This document shows positions 25,006-35,700 of a stretch of 64,000 bases of DNA, piece after piece. The stretch is from assembly GCA_965262455.1 (NCBI GenBank), contig CBDHFH010000008.1:806001-870000 (forward strand), read 5' to 3'. The position numbers were made by a program, and so were the translations under genes. The notes below the pieces were generated by a model. The model was not told where the DNA came from, ran no database searches, and worked only from the letters and a program-made list of their open reading frames with translations. Each line of letters starts with the position of its first letter. Within the stretch, counting starts at the first letter, position 1. This DNA is from UBA1858 sp965262455. Its GTDB lineage: Bacteria; Pseudomonadota; Gammaproteobacteria; UBA4575.

Positions 25006-26894
25006 CTCATTATTTCTCCACGTTGATCAGTTCTTATAACTGTTTCGGTGAATGAGTTTAAAGAAACGTACTTGGCAAAAAAATTATCCAATACTGCACC
25101 CAGTAGGAATGCTCCAGTACCTTCAAATGCTAACTCATCACATGTAACGGTAATTTCTAGACCTCTACCTACTGTTATAGGTCCATTCGACTGTAGTCGT
25201 CTTATAGCTGGCTTTGACGTAACTAACCGAACTCCCTCAATCTGCTTATCTATGTAAGACTCGCCTATTGGCGAGTACAGAGAAAGCATTTCTCTTAGTG
25301 CATTTGCCCCATCACTCTCATTACTTTGCAACAATGATAAATAGTTCAAAGATAGATGGCTGATTAAATGCCAGGCAGTATCCCCTTCTGCTTTAGATAC
25401 TAGCGGCTTGGTTGGACCAGCGACACAAACTACTGCTTCAACAGGTGCCCCTGATTCTATTTCAAAGTCTTCTGTCATTACATCATTTTCACTAGTAGCA
25501 TTATTATTACTTAGCGAAAAATCGTTCTCGCCTCTGCCAACAAACATATGTAATGGTAAATCGCGATTAGTGCAAAGCGTTTCTACTGATAATTGCCGTA
25601 AATTTGAATCATAAGGAGCTTGATCAGCATCAACCAAAGATAAAAAAACTTCGCTGCCCATGTAACTTGACCTTGCCCCATTTCTATGCTGCTTAGACGA
25701 CATAGATCTTGGCTCTCTACGAATAGTGTAAAATGCATTTTTATTTTCAACACTGGAATTCTTACGCTTATAAAATGAATGAAATTCTGTTTCATTTTCT
25801 AAGCTAGTACCATAACCGATAATACGGTTTACCTGATACACCTCAAAGTCCATGGGTCGAGTTCGATCAGGGACAAGATGGAATTCATTGGATCGATTAT
25901 TAAGATGAATACGGTCAGCACGTTTTGGAAAAAGATTGATCGCGGGTGCACAAAAAAGCCCAAAGTTAATTGGACTGATCGCATGTTCTAATGATTTATC
26001 GCTCCGATTAAAGATCACATAGATCTCCACTTCGGTTTGCTTACAGAGCTGGATTCCAGAAAGCAAATCTTGCAATCGAGCAAACAAAAATCGATCTGGA
26101 AATGCAAAGTATTCTTGCAATAAACGATAACCCTGAAATGACCTAAATCCACGAGGAAGTAATGCCTCATGCTCATCAAATCCAACAGGTATTACCGACA
26201 TTTTATTAGCTATATGCAATGTTCGTTTAGTTGGTTTGACAGATTGGATAACGAGCGCATTACAGTTACCAATAAATTGCTCATAAAGTTTTATTGGTAT
26301 ATTTTCACTACCTCGAAAATAAAGATCTAATGAATCCATTGGAATATCATCAAAAGTGAGGTCAGATGAAGTCTGCAACTTTACCCTCATAGCAGCCTTC
26401 ATCCCATCGATATGTGGCACCCCCTTAGCAACAGCCTCGCCTGCAGTAGGTAAATACTCTGCTTCAGAAATTGAGATAGGCCACAATGTAACATCTTGAG
26501 AAGTTCGATATTCACAGCGCGTTTGATTAGTCTGTAGAAACCCTTTCAATGGAGTGTCACGTGGTACTTTGTAACCTTCTTGTAAAGAGCCTTCAGCCAT
26601 ATTCGGCTTTAATTGCACTACTGCCATTGAAGGCGTTGGCGCAAGATAGTTGGGATATACCAACTCTAATATATGCTGAGTAAAATCTGGGTAGCGTGAG
26701 TCCAATTTCAATTGCACCCTTGCTGCCATAAAAGCGAATCCTTCCAACAATCTCTCTACATATGGATCTGCGCATTCAAATCCTTCTAACCCAAGTCTTG
26801 AGGCTATCTTAGGATACTCATGGGCAAATTCTGCACCTAGTTCTCTTATGTGCTGCAATTCTTGATTATAAAATTTTAAGAACCGTGGATTCAT
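24969..26894 (-). CDS. tssF: T6SS baseplate protein TssF
   Basis: A 641-residue TssF (VasA) with typical start MNPRFLKFYNQELQHIRELG and the conserved ECADPYVERLLEGFAFMAARVQLKLD. Central parts include RGFRSFQGYRLLQEYFAFPD and INLFPKRADRIHL; the C-terminus includes LTCDELAFEGTGAFLLGAVLDNFF-type sequence (here VTCDELAFEG). It builds the baseplate wedge with TssG, TssE and TssK in the cytoplasm beneath the membrane complex. Length is normal. The 3' end overlaps the start of tssG, and the 5' end lies 5 bases after tssE, so expression is coupled. Confidence 0.93.
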   Translation of the reverse strand: MNPRFLKFYNQELQHIRELGAEFAHEYPKIASRLGLEGFECADPYVERLLEGFAFMAARVQLKLDSRYPDFTQHILELVYPNYLAPTPSMAVVQLKPNMAEGSLQEGYKVPRDTPLKGFLQTNQTRCEYRTSQDVTLWPISISEAEYLPTAGEAVAKGVPHIDGMKAAMRVKLQTSSDLTFDDIPMDSLDLYFRGSENIPIKLYEQFIGNCNALVIQSVKPTKRTLHIANKMSVIPVGFDEHEALLPRGFRSFQGYRLLQEYFAFPDRFLFARLQDLLSGIQLCKQTEVEIYVIFNRSDKSLEHAISPINFGLFCAPAINLFPKRADRIHLNNRSNEFHLVPDRTRPMDFEVYQVNRIIGYGTSLENETEFHSFYKRKNSSVENKNAFYTIRREPRSMSSKQHRNGARSSYMGSEVFLSLVDADQAPYDSNLRQLSVETLCTNRDLPLHMFVGRGENDFSLSNNNATSENDVMTEDFEIESGAPVEAVVCVAGPTKPLVSKAEGDTAWHLISHLSLNYLSLLQSNESDGANALREMLSLYSPIGESYIDKQIEGVRLVTSKPAIRRLQSNGPITVGRGLEITVTCDELAFEGTGAFLLGAVLDNFFAKYVSLNSFTETVIRTDQRGEIMRWPLRTGQRQIL

Positions 26895-26899
26895 TATGA

Positions 26900-27382
26900 T
26901 TAACTTGATCCTGTTATGTCTTCAACCTTTGCACTCCCTGATTCAAGTTCAATTTCAGTTCTTAAAAACAACTTTAATGGAACAGGTAGGGCCCAAAGCT
27001 CACCTTCGATATCAAATCGCATTGCATTAATATTTAACTCATCATTTGAGAGACTTATACTGACTTTAACAGTATTTTTTAAAAGACGTGGCTCAAAATC
27101 CAATATCGCCTGACGCAACATTTTCTCTATATAACGGATTTCTATACCAGATGCTGTTTTACCTGCTAGATCTGGGATTCCGTAATTAATCACCGAATTA
27201 CGTGTATTTTCGTACTTGCCCAGATCCAATACTGCTTCTAAATTAATAGTATTTAATAACCACTCAAGATCTCTTTCGACACTTTTTCGAAGCTGATGGA
27301 TGGTTAAAACATTAGGTGCATCATATTTTAGGCGATCAAGTAAAGAAGGCTGTAATCTTTCACTTTGTGTTAATTCAGCCAT
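26900..27382 (-). CDS. tssE: T6SS baseplate protein TssE (gp25-like)
   Basis: A 160-residue gp25/lysozyme-like-fold baseplate protein. It contains QPSLLDRLKYD at the N-terminus, then LRKSVERDLEWLLNT, the YGIPDLAG core signature, and the strand ISLSNDELNINAMRFDIEGE. TssE starts sheath polymerisation by handing over to TssB/TssC. Length and motif order fit the family. It lies 10 bases after tagJ and 5 bases before tssF. Confidence 0.92.
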   Translation of the reverse strand: MAELTQSERLQPSLLDRLKYDAPNVLTIHQLRKSVERDLEWLLNTINLEAVLDLGKYENTRNSVINYGIPDLAGKTASGIEIRYIEKMLRQAILDFEPRLLKNTVKVSISLSNDELNINAMRFDIEGELWALPVPLKLFLRTEIELESGSAKVEDITGSS

Positions 27383-27392
27383 AAATAGAAGC

Positions 27393-28193
27393 TTAGCTAT
27401 TTTGATTAATTTCGATATGACGTATATTTAATAACGAAATATCAGCTACGTCTGTCACAAACATTCTCTGCCCTTGTCCGATATAATAATCTTCAGCCAG
27501 ATCAATCCAATCAGTTTTTTTTGCCATCTTTATTAAATCATCTTCGTGTTCAGCTGAGTTAGGATATCGCGTAGGGATTAATCCAACTGCTTCACCACCA
27601 TTCGCCCATGTAAACTGGGCAGGTGTCCACACTAAATCACGCAAATCTTCAGGTGCATCAAATGATATTGACTTAATATAATGAAAAGGAATCCAGTAAT
27701 AGCTACCATTAATAACCGCTTCTAGAAAAGGACCTATGCGCGTATCAGCATCAGCAATCCACTCAAATGACTCTCCATCAATTGTTCCACTGCTGGGAGG
27801 CGCGGCATCAAAGGCCTGACTTCGTAATTGTAGTGCTTGTACATATTGTTGATTTACACTCAGCTTTAAAGCTTCAAGCATGAGGGCAATCCATTCTTCT
27901 GGCTCACCAAATACTAAAGGTTTAATTTGTCCGGAGAATACTTTACTGCGCTGAACTTCGCAGCGAAGAGCTTCGCGATAAGTTTGCACCATTGGCAGGC
28001 ATTTAGCATCCAGCTCACCAGTCAAATTAAGTTGCGTCAACGCACGTTCCCAATCTCCAAGAATTGACAATAACTGAAATAAAAAGACACGATGGGCAAC
28101 CTTATCAGGTTCACTTTTAACTTGGGCAGTAAGTTCGCTTAAAGCCAACCTCAGGTTTGATTCGCGCAGATACTCTTCTGCTACACAAGTCAT
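27393..28193 (-). CDS. tagJ: T6SS accessory protein TagJ (ImpE family)
   Basis: A 266-residue ImpE/TagJ-family protein. An N-terminal TPR-like helical region (LRESNLRLALSELTAQVKSEP, then HRVFLFQLLSILGDWERALTQL) precedes a C-terminal domain with FEWIADADTRIGPFLEAVIN, YYWIPFHYIKSISFDAPEDL and LRDLVWTPAQ. In systems where it has been studied TagJ binds the N-terminus of TssB and influences ClpV-driven sheath recycling (established for some species). It lies between hcp and tssE, which places this cluster among the ImpE-containing T6SSs. Confidence 0.9.
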   Translation of the reverse strand: MTCVAEEYLRESNLRLALSELTAQVKSEPDKVAHRVFLFQLLSILGDWERALTQLNLTGELDAKCLPMVQTYREALRCEVQRSKVFSGQIKPLVFGEPEEWIALMLEALKLSVNQQYVQALQLRSQAFDAAPPSSGTIDGESFEWIADADTRIGPFLEAVINGSYYWIPFHYIKSISFDAPEDLRDLVWTPAQFTWANGGEAVGLIPTRYPNSAEHEDDLIKMAKKTDWIDLAEDYYIGQGQRMFVTDVADISLLNIRHIEINQNS

Positions 28194-28244
28194 GGTATAA
28201 ATGTGTTTTAACTTATCTGGTAATTACCAGATGTAAGTTATATT

Positions 28245-28727
28245 CTATTTAGCTTCGTTCTTAGCGATATCGAACTTAGCTAGTACCGTTGCATCACCTG
28301 AACCATCAGCCTTCTGAGGCGTATATTCGACCTCAAAGCTAGCAAAATTTAAGCTCACATTTTCAGTCAATCTCTCCTCACCAGAAGAACCGCCGACCGA
28401 AACATTTGTCACTATTACATCGGTCATTATAATTTTCACATACTCTAGTGGTTTCTCACCTGCTTTACGCACTATGATTGACGCTTCTTTATAATGCTTG
28501 CCTGTGCAACACGCCATCATTAAATTTGGTGAACTTTTATCAATCCATTTAGTAACCGATATGTCTTGTACACTAACTTTACCGGACCCAGCACCTGTAC
28601 CAGAGTGTAATGTTCCTCCTTGAGACATGCCCCAACTCCAAGCAAGAAGTTCTATCTGGTCTTTGTGAGAAGCATCTTGAGACTCACCTTTCAACCCATC
28701 AATTAGTAAAAATTGGTCGACTGCCAT
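28245..28727 (-). CDS. hcp: T6SS tube protein Hcp (TssD)
   Basis: A 160-residue Hcp: MAVDQFLLIDGLKGESQDASH at the start (motif FLxxDGIKGES), then ELLAWSWGMSQ, VQDISVTKWIDKSSPNLM, and a closing NFASFEVEYTPQKADGS. Hcp hexamers stack as the inner tube and can carry small effectors. A strong AGGGGGT ribosome site precedes the ATG, consistent with high expression. About 100 bases separate it from tssC, so it may also have its own promoter. The C-terminus is normal, with no fused toxin. Confidence 0.94.
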   Translation of the reverse strand: MAVDQFLLIDGLKGESQDASHKDQIELLAWSWGMSQGGTLHSGTGAGSGKVSVQDISVTKWIDKSSPNLMMACCTGKHYKEASIIVRKAGEKPLEYVKIIMTDVIVTNVSVGGSSGEERLTENVSLNFASFEVEYTPQKADGSGDATVLAKFDIAKNEAK

Positions 28728-28825
28728 GGTACCCCCTGTTGGTGTTATTAACTATCATTCGAACCGCATATTATTTTTGTTTATTATAGTTACACTGTAA
28801 TGTAAATATTATGACATGGCTATCC

Positions 28826-30316
28826 TTATTCAGCAGGTCGCAGTTTGGAAACCAGGCGCAATGACACAGTCAATCCTTCTAGTTGGTAATGCGGTCGCAA
28901 GTAAAATTTAGACGCGTAATAACCCGGATTACCCTCTACATCTTCAACAACGACTTCTGCAGCAGCCAATGGCTTTCTTGCCTTGGTGTCTTCGGTTGAG
29001 TTTTCAGGATCACCATCAACATACTGCATAATCCATTCTTGCAGCCATCTTTGCATTTCATCTCTTTCTTTAAACGACCCAACCTTATCTCGAACAATAC
29101 ATTTAAGATAATGAGCAAATCGATTACTGGCAAAAAGATATGGTAACCTAGCAGCTAAATTCGCATTAGCAGTCGCATCAGGGTCATCATACTCAGCAGG
29201 TTTCTGTAAAGATTGTGCACCAATAAAGGCAGCAACATCAGTATTTTTACGGTGAATCAGGGGCATGAAACCAGATTTAGCAAGTTCGGCTTCTCTTCTA
29301 TCACTGATCGCTATCTCGGTTGGGCATTTCATATCAACGCCACCATCATCTGTAGGAAAAGTATGAACAGGCAGACCTTCAACCGCCCCTCCAGACTCTA
29401 CACCGCGAATTCGCGAACACCAGCCATATTCTTTGAATGCCTTGTTTATATTAACTGCCATCGCATAGGCGGCATTTGACCATGTATACTTACTGCTATC
29501 AGCACCTTCGGTTTGTTCTTCAAAGTCAAACTCTTCAACAGGGTCCGTGTTTGCTCCATAAGGTTGACGGCCTAAAAATCTTGGCATGGCCAAGGCTAGG
29601 TATTTTGAATCTTCAGATTCTCGCAATGAACGCCAAGGCGCATAATCTGGTGTTGAGAATATCTTGGTAAGATCCCTTGGATTTGTCAGTTCTTGCCATG
29701 AATCCATTTGCAGAACACTGGGAGCTGTTCCAGAAATAAACGGCGCATGAGCAGCTGCACCTATTTGTGACATGGAGCCTAATAGTTCTACATCTGGCGG
29801 ACTATGGTCAAAATAATAGTCGCCAACTAAACACCCATATGGTTCTCCCCCAAGTTGTCCGTATTCTTGTTCGTATATTTGCTTAAATAACGGACTTTGA
29901 TCCCAGGAGACTCCTTTGAATTTTTTCAGGGTTTTCCCCAAGTCTTTCTTTGAGATGTCCATAACCCTTACTTTAAGCATCTCATCGGTTTCTGTATTGT
30001 TGATAAGATATTGAAGCCCTCGCCAGGAACCTTCAAGTTGTTGAAAATCTTCATGATGCAGAATCAAATTGACTTGCTCAGTGAGTTTGTGATCTATTTC
30101 TGCAACAATTGCATTGATCGAATTTACTGCATCATCTGAAATCGTTGCCGTGTCTGCTAAGACTTGTTCAGCGAGCGTTTTTACTGCGTTTTTTACTGCT
30201 TCTTCTGCTCGATCAGACTTTGGTTTAAATTCTTTTTGTAGTAAAGAATCTAATTCGCTTACTTCAAGCGACGCCGCTTCAGATTGCGCTTCTTGTTCTG
30301 TTGTTGAGTCAGCCAT
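28826..30316 (-). CDS. tssC: T6SS contractile sheath large subunit TssC
   Basis: A 496-residue TssC (VipB/EvpB family). Recognisable parts are LHHEDFQQLEGSWRGLQYLI, GVSWDQSPLFKQIYEQEYGQ, YGCLVGDYYFDHSP, FLGRQPYGANTDPVEEFDFE and the C-terminal YYASKFYLRPHYQLEGLTVS followed by LRLVSKL. With TssB it forms the sheath that contracts around Hcp. Length is normal. It follows tssB with a 10-base gap, and no break is seen. Confidence 0.95.
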   Translation of the reverse strand: MADSTTEQEAQSEAASLEVSELDSLLQKEFKPKSDRAEEAVKNAVKTLAEQVLADTATISDDAVNSINAIVAEIDHKLTEQVNLILHHEDFQQLEGSWRGLQYLINNTETDEMLKVRVMDISKKDLGKTLKKFKGVSWDQSPLFKQIYEQEYGQLGGEPYGCLVGDYYFDHSPPDVELLGSMSQIGAAAHAPFISGTAPSVLQMDSWQELTNPRDLTKIFSTPDYAPWRSLRESEDSKYLALAMPRFLGRQPYGANTDPVEEFDFEEQTEGADSSKYTWSNAAYAMAVNINKAFKEYGWCSRIRGVESGGAVEGLPVHTFPTDDGGVDMKCPTEIAISDRREAELAKSGFMPLIHRKNTDVAAFIGAQSLQKPAEYDDPDATANANLAARLPYLFASNRFAHYLKCIVRDKVGSFKERDEMQRWLQEWIMQYVDGDPENSTEDTKARKPLAAAEVVVEDVEGNPGYYASKFYLRPHYQLEGLTVSLRLVSKLRPAE

Positions 30317-30326
30317 TTAGTTTCCC

Positions 30327-30836
30327 CTACTCTGATTCATCATTAGGTTTAGGCGCAGATGCTAACGATTGTAGCAGTGTAGAATCTTGCATAACATTCG
30401 CAATCAATTCTTCGGCTCCAGATTTACCATCCATGTATGTAACAAGATTGGAAAGTTGTGTACGTGCTTCTAATAATTGGCGTAAAGAATCAACTTTACT
30501 TGCAACGGCTGCAGGAGAGAAATCATCCATATTTTCAAATGAAATATCTACATTTAAGTTTCCTTCGCCTGTAAGCGTATTAGGCACCTGGAAAGCAACC
30601 CTGGGCTTTATCGCTTTCATTCGGCTATCAAAATTATCTACATCAATTTCTAAAAATTTACGCTCATCGACTGCTGGAAGACTTTCTTCTGGTTTACCAG
30701 ACAAATCCGCCATCACTCCCATAACAAACGGTACCTGAACTTTTTTTTCTGCTCCATAGAGTTCAACATCATATTCAATCTGAACTCTTGGGGCTCTATT
30801 TCTTGCGATAAATTTCTGACTGCTTTGTTTTGCCAC
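30327..30836 (-). CDS. tssB: T6SS contractile sheath small subunit TssB
   Basis: A 169-residue TssB (VipA family): SSQKFIARNRAPRVQIEYDV at the start, VPFVMGVMADLSG, the ERKFLEIDVDNFD segment, and a C-terminal helix (LRQLLEARTQLSNLVTYMDG). It interlocks with TssC in the sheath, and its N-terminus is the usual TagJ contact. The start is GTG with an excellent GAGGGAGG ribosome site. It lies 15 bases after tssA. Confidence 0.94.
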   Translation of the reverse strand: MAKQSSQKFIARNRAPRVQIEYDVELYGAEKKVQVPFVMGVMADLSGKPEESLPAVDERKFLEIDVDNFDSRMKAIKPRVAFQVPNTLTGEGNLNVDISFENMDDFSPAAVASKVDSLRQLLEARTQLSNLVTYMDGKSGAEELIANVMQDSTLLQSLASAPKPNDESE

Positions 30837-30851
30837 AACGCCTCCCTCTAG

Positions 30852-31883
30852 CTAGTTACCATCGTTGTTTTTATGCCCTTTAAGTACTTGGGCTTGACTT
30901 ACACCATCGGGCACTAAGTCTTCAATTATTTCCATAAAGTCCTTTGTCACTAAACTCCTTGCCCTTTGAAGTAGGAGAGGGATAGGACTAGACGGCTCAT
31001 GTTTCTTATAATACTCGCAAATCATATCCAGCATGCGCACAACATCTTCTCGGCCTGATATTGTGCCATTTGATGATGATTCTACCGCCTGGTAATGATC
31101 ATTTCCAATAGTTTTGGAAGAATCAATTGTATCATCCCGTATCGCCACCTTTTCAGTGAAAATATCTTCAATTTCTTTCAGCATTGAGAGTAATGGCGAA
31201 AATTCTGGTGAATTTGCGATACCGATCTTTTCATTAAGTGTAGCCTCAATCTTACGTACATAGTCCAGACTATTCTGGACGCTTGTAAGTGTTGATATTA
31301 TCTCATGTAATGCCACCTCTCTGCATGCCGCATCAAATAGATTAATATCCAAAACTTGATCATCATCTGATGCGCTTGATTTACCCATAGCTATATGAAT
31401 ATCATGCAAATTGAATTTACCTATTGGGGGGAACTCGATAACAATTGCATGTTTCAATTCTGTAATCATCCCATCGTTAGCCGCTAAGCTATTAAGTATA
31501 TTCACTCTTAATGTAGGATCATTATCATCATCCGGATCAAGTTGAGGATGCATAATATCCCAGTATTGCATCACCAAGCCTGTTATTAACTCCAGACCTT
31601 CTGACATTCCTGCTAAGCCTTTAATGGCAGTTAGAGATCGTGTTAATAAAACAGCTGCTCGAAGATCCTTACTCTTTTGTAATATAGATGTACTTAATTC
31701 AAGTACTCTTCTCCAATCCGGAGGTTCAGCAGCAGAAATTTCATCTTTGCCAGAATATTCAGCCACTTTACCCTTAGAAGAATTTTCCATTTCTACAAAT
31801 TCAGCTTCGTATTCCAAGTTATCACCGCATGGTGACTCAGGGGATATCTCTTCGAGTAATATTTCATTATTAATTCCGGACAT
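30852..31883 (-). CDS. tssA: T6SS protein TssA (ImpA N-domain)
   Basis: A 343-residue TssA. The ImpA-type N-terminal domain is recognised by ISPESPCGDNLEYEAEFVEM, PPDWRRVLELSTSILQKSKD and LELITGLVMQYWDIMHPQLDPDDDNDP. The C-terminal region has GTISGREDVVRMLDMICEYY and KHEPSSPIPLLLQRARSLV, the short C-terminal type. TssA recruits and primes tail assembly at the baseplate or the distal end, depending on class. A gap of about 120 bases separates it from tagF and holds no gene. Confidence 0.92.
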   Translation of the reverse strand: MSGINNEILLEEISPESPCGDNLEYEAEFVEMENSSKGKVAEYSGKDEISAAEPPDWRRVLELSTSILQKSKDLRAAVLLTRSLTAIKGLAGMSEGLELITGLVMQYWDIMHPQLDPDDDNDPTLRVNILNSLAANDGMITELKHAIVIEFPPIGKFNLHDIHIAMGKSSASDDDQVLDINLFDAACREVALHEIISTLTSVQNSLDYVRKIEATLNEKIGIANSPEFSPLLSMLKEIEDIFTEKVAIRDDTIDSSKTIGNDHYQAVESSSNGTISGREDVVRMLDMICEYYKKHEPSSPIPLLLQRARSLVTKDFMEIIEDLVPDGVSQAQVLKGHKNNDGN

Positions 31884-32000
31884 GCGAATTCCCCTTTAAA
31901 TTATCTATGTATAATATTTAATGAACGAAAATTATGAACAATAAAGTAAGCACCACAACAAAAGTCATATGAGAATGAATTATCTACAAATATACAAGTC

Positions 32001-32771
32001 TCATAATAACAATGAATCGTCATTATCACTCAAAATTGCATTCAACTTTGGACTTTCTAGAGTTCTTGGCCATTCCCCAGTAATCATTCCAGAGTAGTCA
32101 TCAGCACTGGGCATCCCATGTGAAAAAAATAACTTCGGAGATACTTGATGCGAACCCTTTGTCCACCATGCCGACCATGAATCATATTCTCTCTGAATAT
32201 AATTATTTGCCAGCAATGAAACACAGTGACTCAAGCAACTCATATCACTCATAGTAAAACTCAGATGATTTAAACCTTTATCAAATGATATCGCATCGCT
32301 TTGCTTTGGTAATAAAGATAATAATTTTTGGTTGTCAATTTCACAGACTCGATCATCAAAATCATCTAAAGTTAGCGAATCATCATTTAGCACTAACATA
32401 GAAACGGCTTCGAGCTGTTCAAACCATACTTGCGTTATTTCAGCGCTGCTAATAATTGAAAAAGGATCAATAATTTCCTCAAGTTGAATAGATATGGTCA
32501 AAGGAAAATACCGTCCTACTCTATCTACACTAGGAACAATCACTCCCGCCCAATGCCCTTCACCACTTATTTTATTGGTAATAATATATCGCCAAATTGG
32601 GCTGACTAAATAATATTTTAGCCACTCTTCTCCCAGTTTGAGTTTGCTAGACGAAATACATGCTTGCAACCATTCATCCCAAATATTGATAAACTTTTGA
32701 GACATTCTTCTTGATATAAAGTCACCAACGATTGGGACCTTACCATATATACCACATTCAGAACTTCTCAT
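32001..32771 (-). CDS. tagF: T6SS-associated regulator TagF
   Basis: Starting at the ATG at 32771 gives 256 residues (MRSSECGIYGKVPIVGDFIS), with GGGG placed 6 bases upstream. Earlier in-frame starts would add a non-family hydrophobic leader that overlaps tssM. The family features are the CGIYGKVPIVGDFISRRMS opening, LVSPIWRYI and HWAGVIVPSVDRVGRYFPL. TagF acts in post-translational repression of T6SS firing in threonine-phosphorylation systems, by interacting with the FHA protein. Here it is not fused to a PppA phosphatase domain. Confidence 0.88.
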   Translation of the reverse strand: MRSSECGIYGKVPIVGDFISRRMSQKFINIWDEWLQACISSSKLKLGEEWLKYYLVSPIWRYIITNKISGEGHWAGVIVPSVDRVGRYFPLTISIQLEEIIDPFSIISSAEITQVWFEQLEAVSMLVLNDDSLTLDDFDDRVCEIDNQKLLSLLPKQSDAISFDKGLNHLSFTMSDMSCLSHCVSLLANNYIQREYDSWSAWWTKGSHQVSPKLFFSHGMPSADDYSGMITGEWPRTLESPKLNAILSDNDDSLLL

Positions 32772-32794
32772 TATCATCCCCAAAAAAACCACTA

Positions 32795-35700
32795 TTATAA
32801 ATTTGGCTCGCACTTAAATTTTCGCAACACAGATGTATTAAAAGGATTCGTTACACTACTTGCTCTAATTTCATATTTAGCAGTGCGATCATTCACCTGA
32901 AAAGTCACATGTAATTTATCCTCAGATAGTGGCTTTATCTGCGCCGCATCTAACGCACGTATCCAAGCCCAAGGCCCTTCATATTTAACTTGTCGATTAG
33001 GTGCACCACTCCTTCCTTCAAATATGATTCTTGTTCTTTGCAAACCCTCTGGCCCAGGCCACTGTGCTTTTTCAATACGGGCAGGCCCAAATCGATATGT
33101 GTAATTCTGCCCATCAATATCGAGTAAAAAACTCGCCACTTGTTTATCAAGGAACAAAGGCTTTAGAGTGAAGTTGACAGTCACAGACTGACCGCCGTGT
33201 TGAAAAAAAGTATTTCTAATTAATTCTGCACGCTGTAGTTCTCTTAGAGAATTTTTTGATAATCCTAATTTCCTACCTTTAGCATTCCATCGCCAGACAT
33301 CTCCTGACTTATCAACTAAAGACTCAAGATTAGTTAAAAAGAAATTATCTATTGTTCCACCCTGACCAAAAAATTGGCCAAAATCGTCTAATGTGACTTC
33401 ATTTTGTGAGGTCTTATTGAATGGGTATCTGCCCTTTATCATACGCATACAATCTGGCATCACTTCAGACTGCCAGGCTTGTTTTAATTTACCACTCTCA
33501 CCTACGACAACACCCCCGCTAGCAGCACTAGAAAGATGAACCATCCATGATTTAACTGGTTGAGGATATCTTGACGCTTCAGTGCGAATCCTATGTGGTG
33601 TTTCATCCATGATGCCAGCATCCATTCGCAAAGCCTCGAAAACTCCGTATAACTCTGAAAATTGAGAAGTAATATGGTTAACAAGCGCTGGAGATCGAGT
33701 TATTTTGTTTATTTGTGAAAAATGCTTCTCAACGCGTTCTCCTGGATCTTTTTGCTTCACAATAGCTGGCGCCTCTTTATCTATACCCAACAACCTCTCA
33801 AATCGACTACCCTTACGCTCCATTTGCTCTGATACAGCTTGTGATGCATCACTAAGCACATCGGACTGTTTTGTTAAGGAGGTATTTTCCTCGACTAGTT
33901 TTAGAAGATTTATTACTGGTGAATCAGGTCCAGCAAGGATACTTAAAACATTTGCGCCATGTCGCACACCTGATACAGGTATGATTTTAAAATCATGCAA
34001 TAATTGATCCCAGATTTTTATGTAATCATCCAGATATAAATTAGTTAGCTTGTTATTTAACTCAAGCAGCTCAGTGGCATTGAATTCTTTTTCTTCTAGC
34101 TGAAGCACCCAATTTTCTTTAGTTAATTCGGCAAGCAGAACTTTACTTTCTTTACGAAATATTTTCGCAAAACCTTCGTAGGTAAAAACTCCAGGTATAA
34201 CTTCATTTAAACTATTGCCACTTTTTCTAATAAACACATCCTTAGCAGAAGGACCTAACTTATCTGAGACTCGCAGAGCCTGCGTATCATGAGCTAGTTT
34301 AGATTCACTTTTAAATCTAGTGTAGGCAAAATCTGCAAGAGGAATTCGTCGCAAATTAGCACGCGTACTGCTAATTAAATTTTCATTAAGAAGGATATCT
34401 TCCATTCCACCGGACAATAGAGCACTCAAGTGAGAAATTAGTCTATTCTGCAAATCTGGATCGGAGGGATATGAACGTTGCCAATCAATCTCCAACCACA
34501 ACTTGATATGCTCCTCATCTCTAACACTTTCATCTCCCAGCATTAAGTATGTTTTAAGAGTTTCATATTGCAATTCTGGATTTGAGTTCGCCTGTACAAG
34601 CTGCTGTTCAATACGCTTTATTAGCAACGGAAGAAATAAACTGGTCAACTCGCGCAAATATGCATCATTTGCTGCTAATCCTAATGCTTTACCTTGATAC
34701 AGCCCTAAGCCCATAAGAATTGGTGCAGTCTTGTGATGTTCGATGGTATCGCCTGATAATTCGCTTAATATATCTAGCCTAGGCAATAGTTCTTCTAGGC
34801 TGACAGCATTACTTACTGATTGATTTTTTATCTCCTGATAGGAGTCAATTTTCATTGCTACATCATTCACATACAACTTATTAGCAAAAAAACTACTCGA
34901 CCAAGCTGCTACTGCTGTGCCCGTAAGCACTAGGACTCCCAAATAGGCAAGGCGCTGTAGCCATGCTCTTTTTCTTTCTAATTTAATATTAATTCCGGCA
35001 AGCTGAGATTCTTGCAAAATCACCGCATTTAACAAACGCGTTATGAAATAGCTTTTACCCTGTGATGCATAAGAAGATAAGATCTGTTGATCAATGCCAA
35101 ATGTTTTTGCCAAAGCACCCATCACTCGATCTATTGGAGTACCCTCTTGTACACCACTAGTGAAATATACCCCTCTTAGCTGAAGCGTACTTTCATAAGG
35201 GTTTGAACGAAAAATCTCATTTATAAAGGTATCAAACAGTTCTTTTAACGCAGAGAATTGTTGGGGAAAACTAAATATTAGCGATCGTCTGACAATATCT
35301 CTTTCATTGTGCAATCTTGTTGTTAACCTGTCATTCAAACGGTGCAAGAGACCATTGTAATGATCACTAAACTGATCTAGGGATTCTTCACCTTTATTGT
35401 CCTCATCAATTTCAAACGTGAACCCCCAAACTTGCTTGCGACCTTCATTACCTAAATCATCGAAATATTCAGTAAATCCTGGAATTAAGTCACATTTTGT
35501 AAACATAAAGTACACTGGAAAACGTATACCGAAATGCTTATATAACTCTTGTATGCGTTGTTTAATTGCGGCTACATGTGCAGCTCTATCCTGCTCACTT
35601 AGAGTAAGCAAATCAGAGACACTCATTGCTACTAAAATCCCATTTATGGGGCGTCTTTTACGATACCTCTTTAGTAAGTCTAAAAACCCAAACCACGCAG

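Noticed and set aside
29213..29670. Plus-strand open frames inside tssC and other T6SS genes
   Set aside because: They are opposite well-supported conserved genes, have no ribosome sites and no family features.
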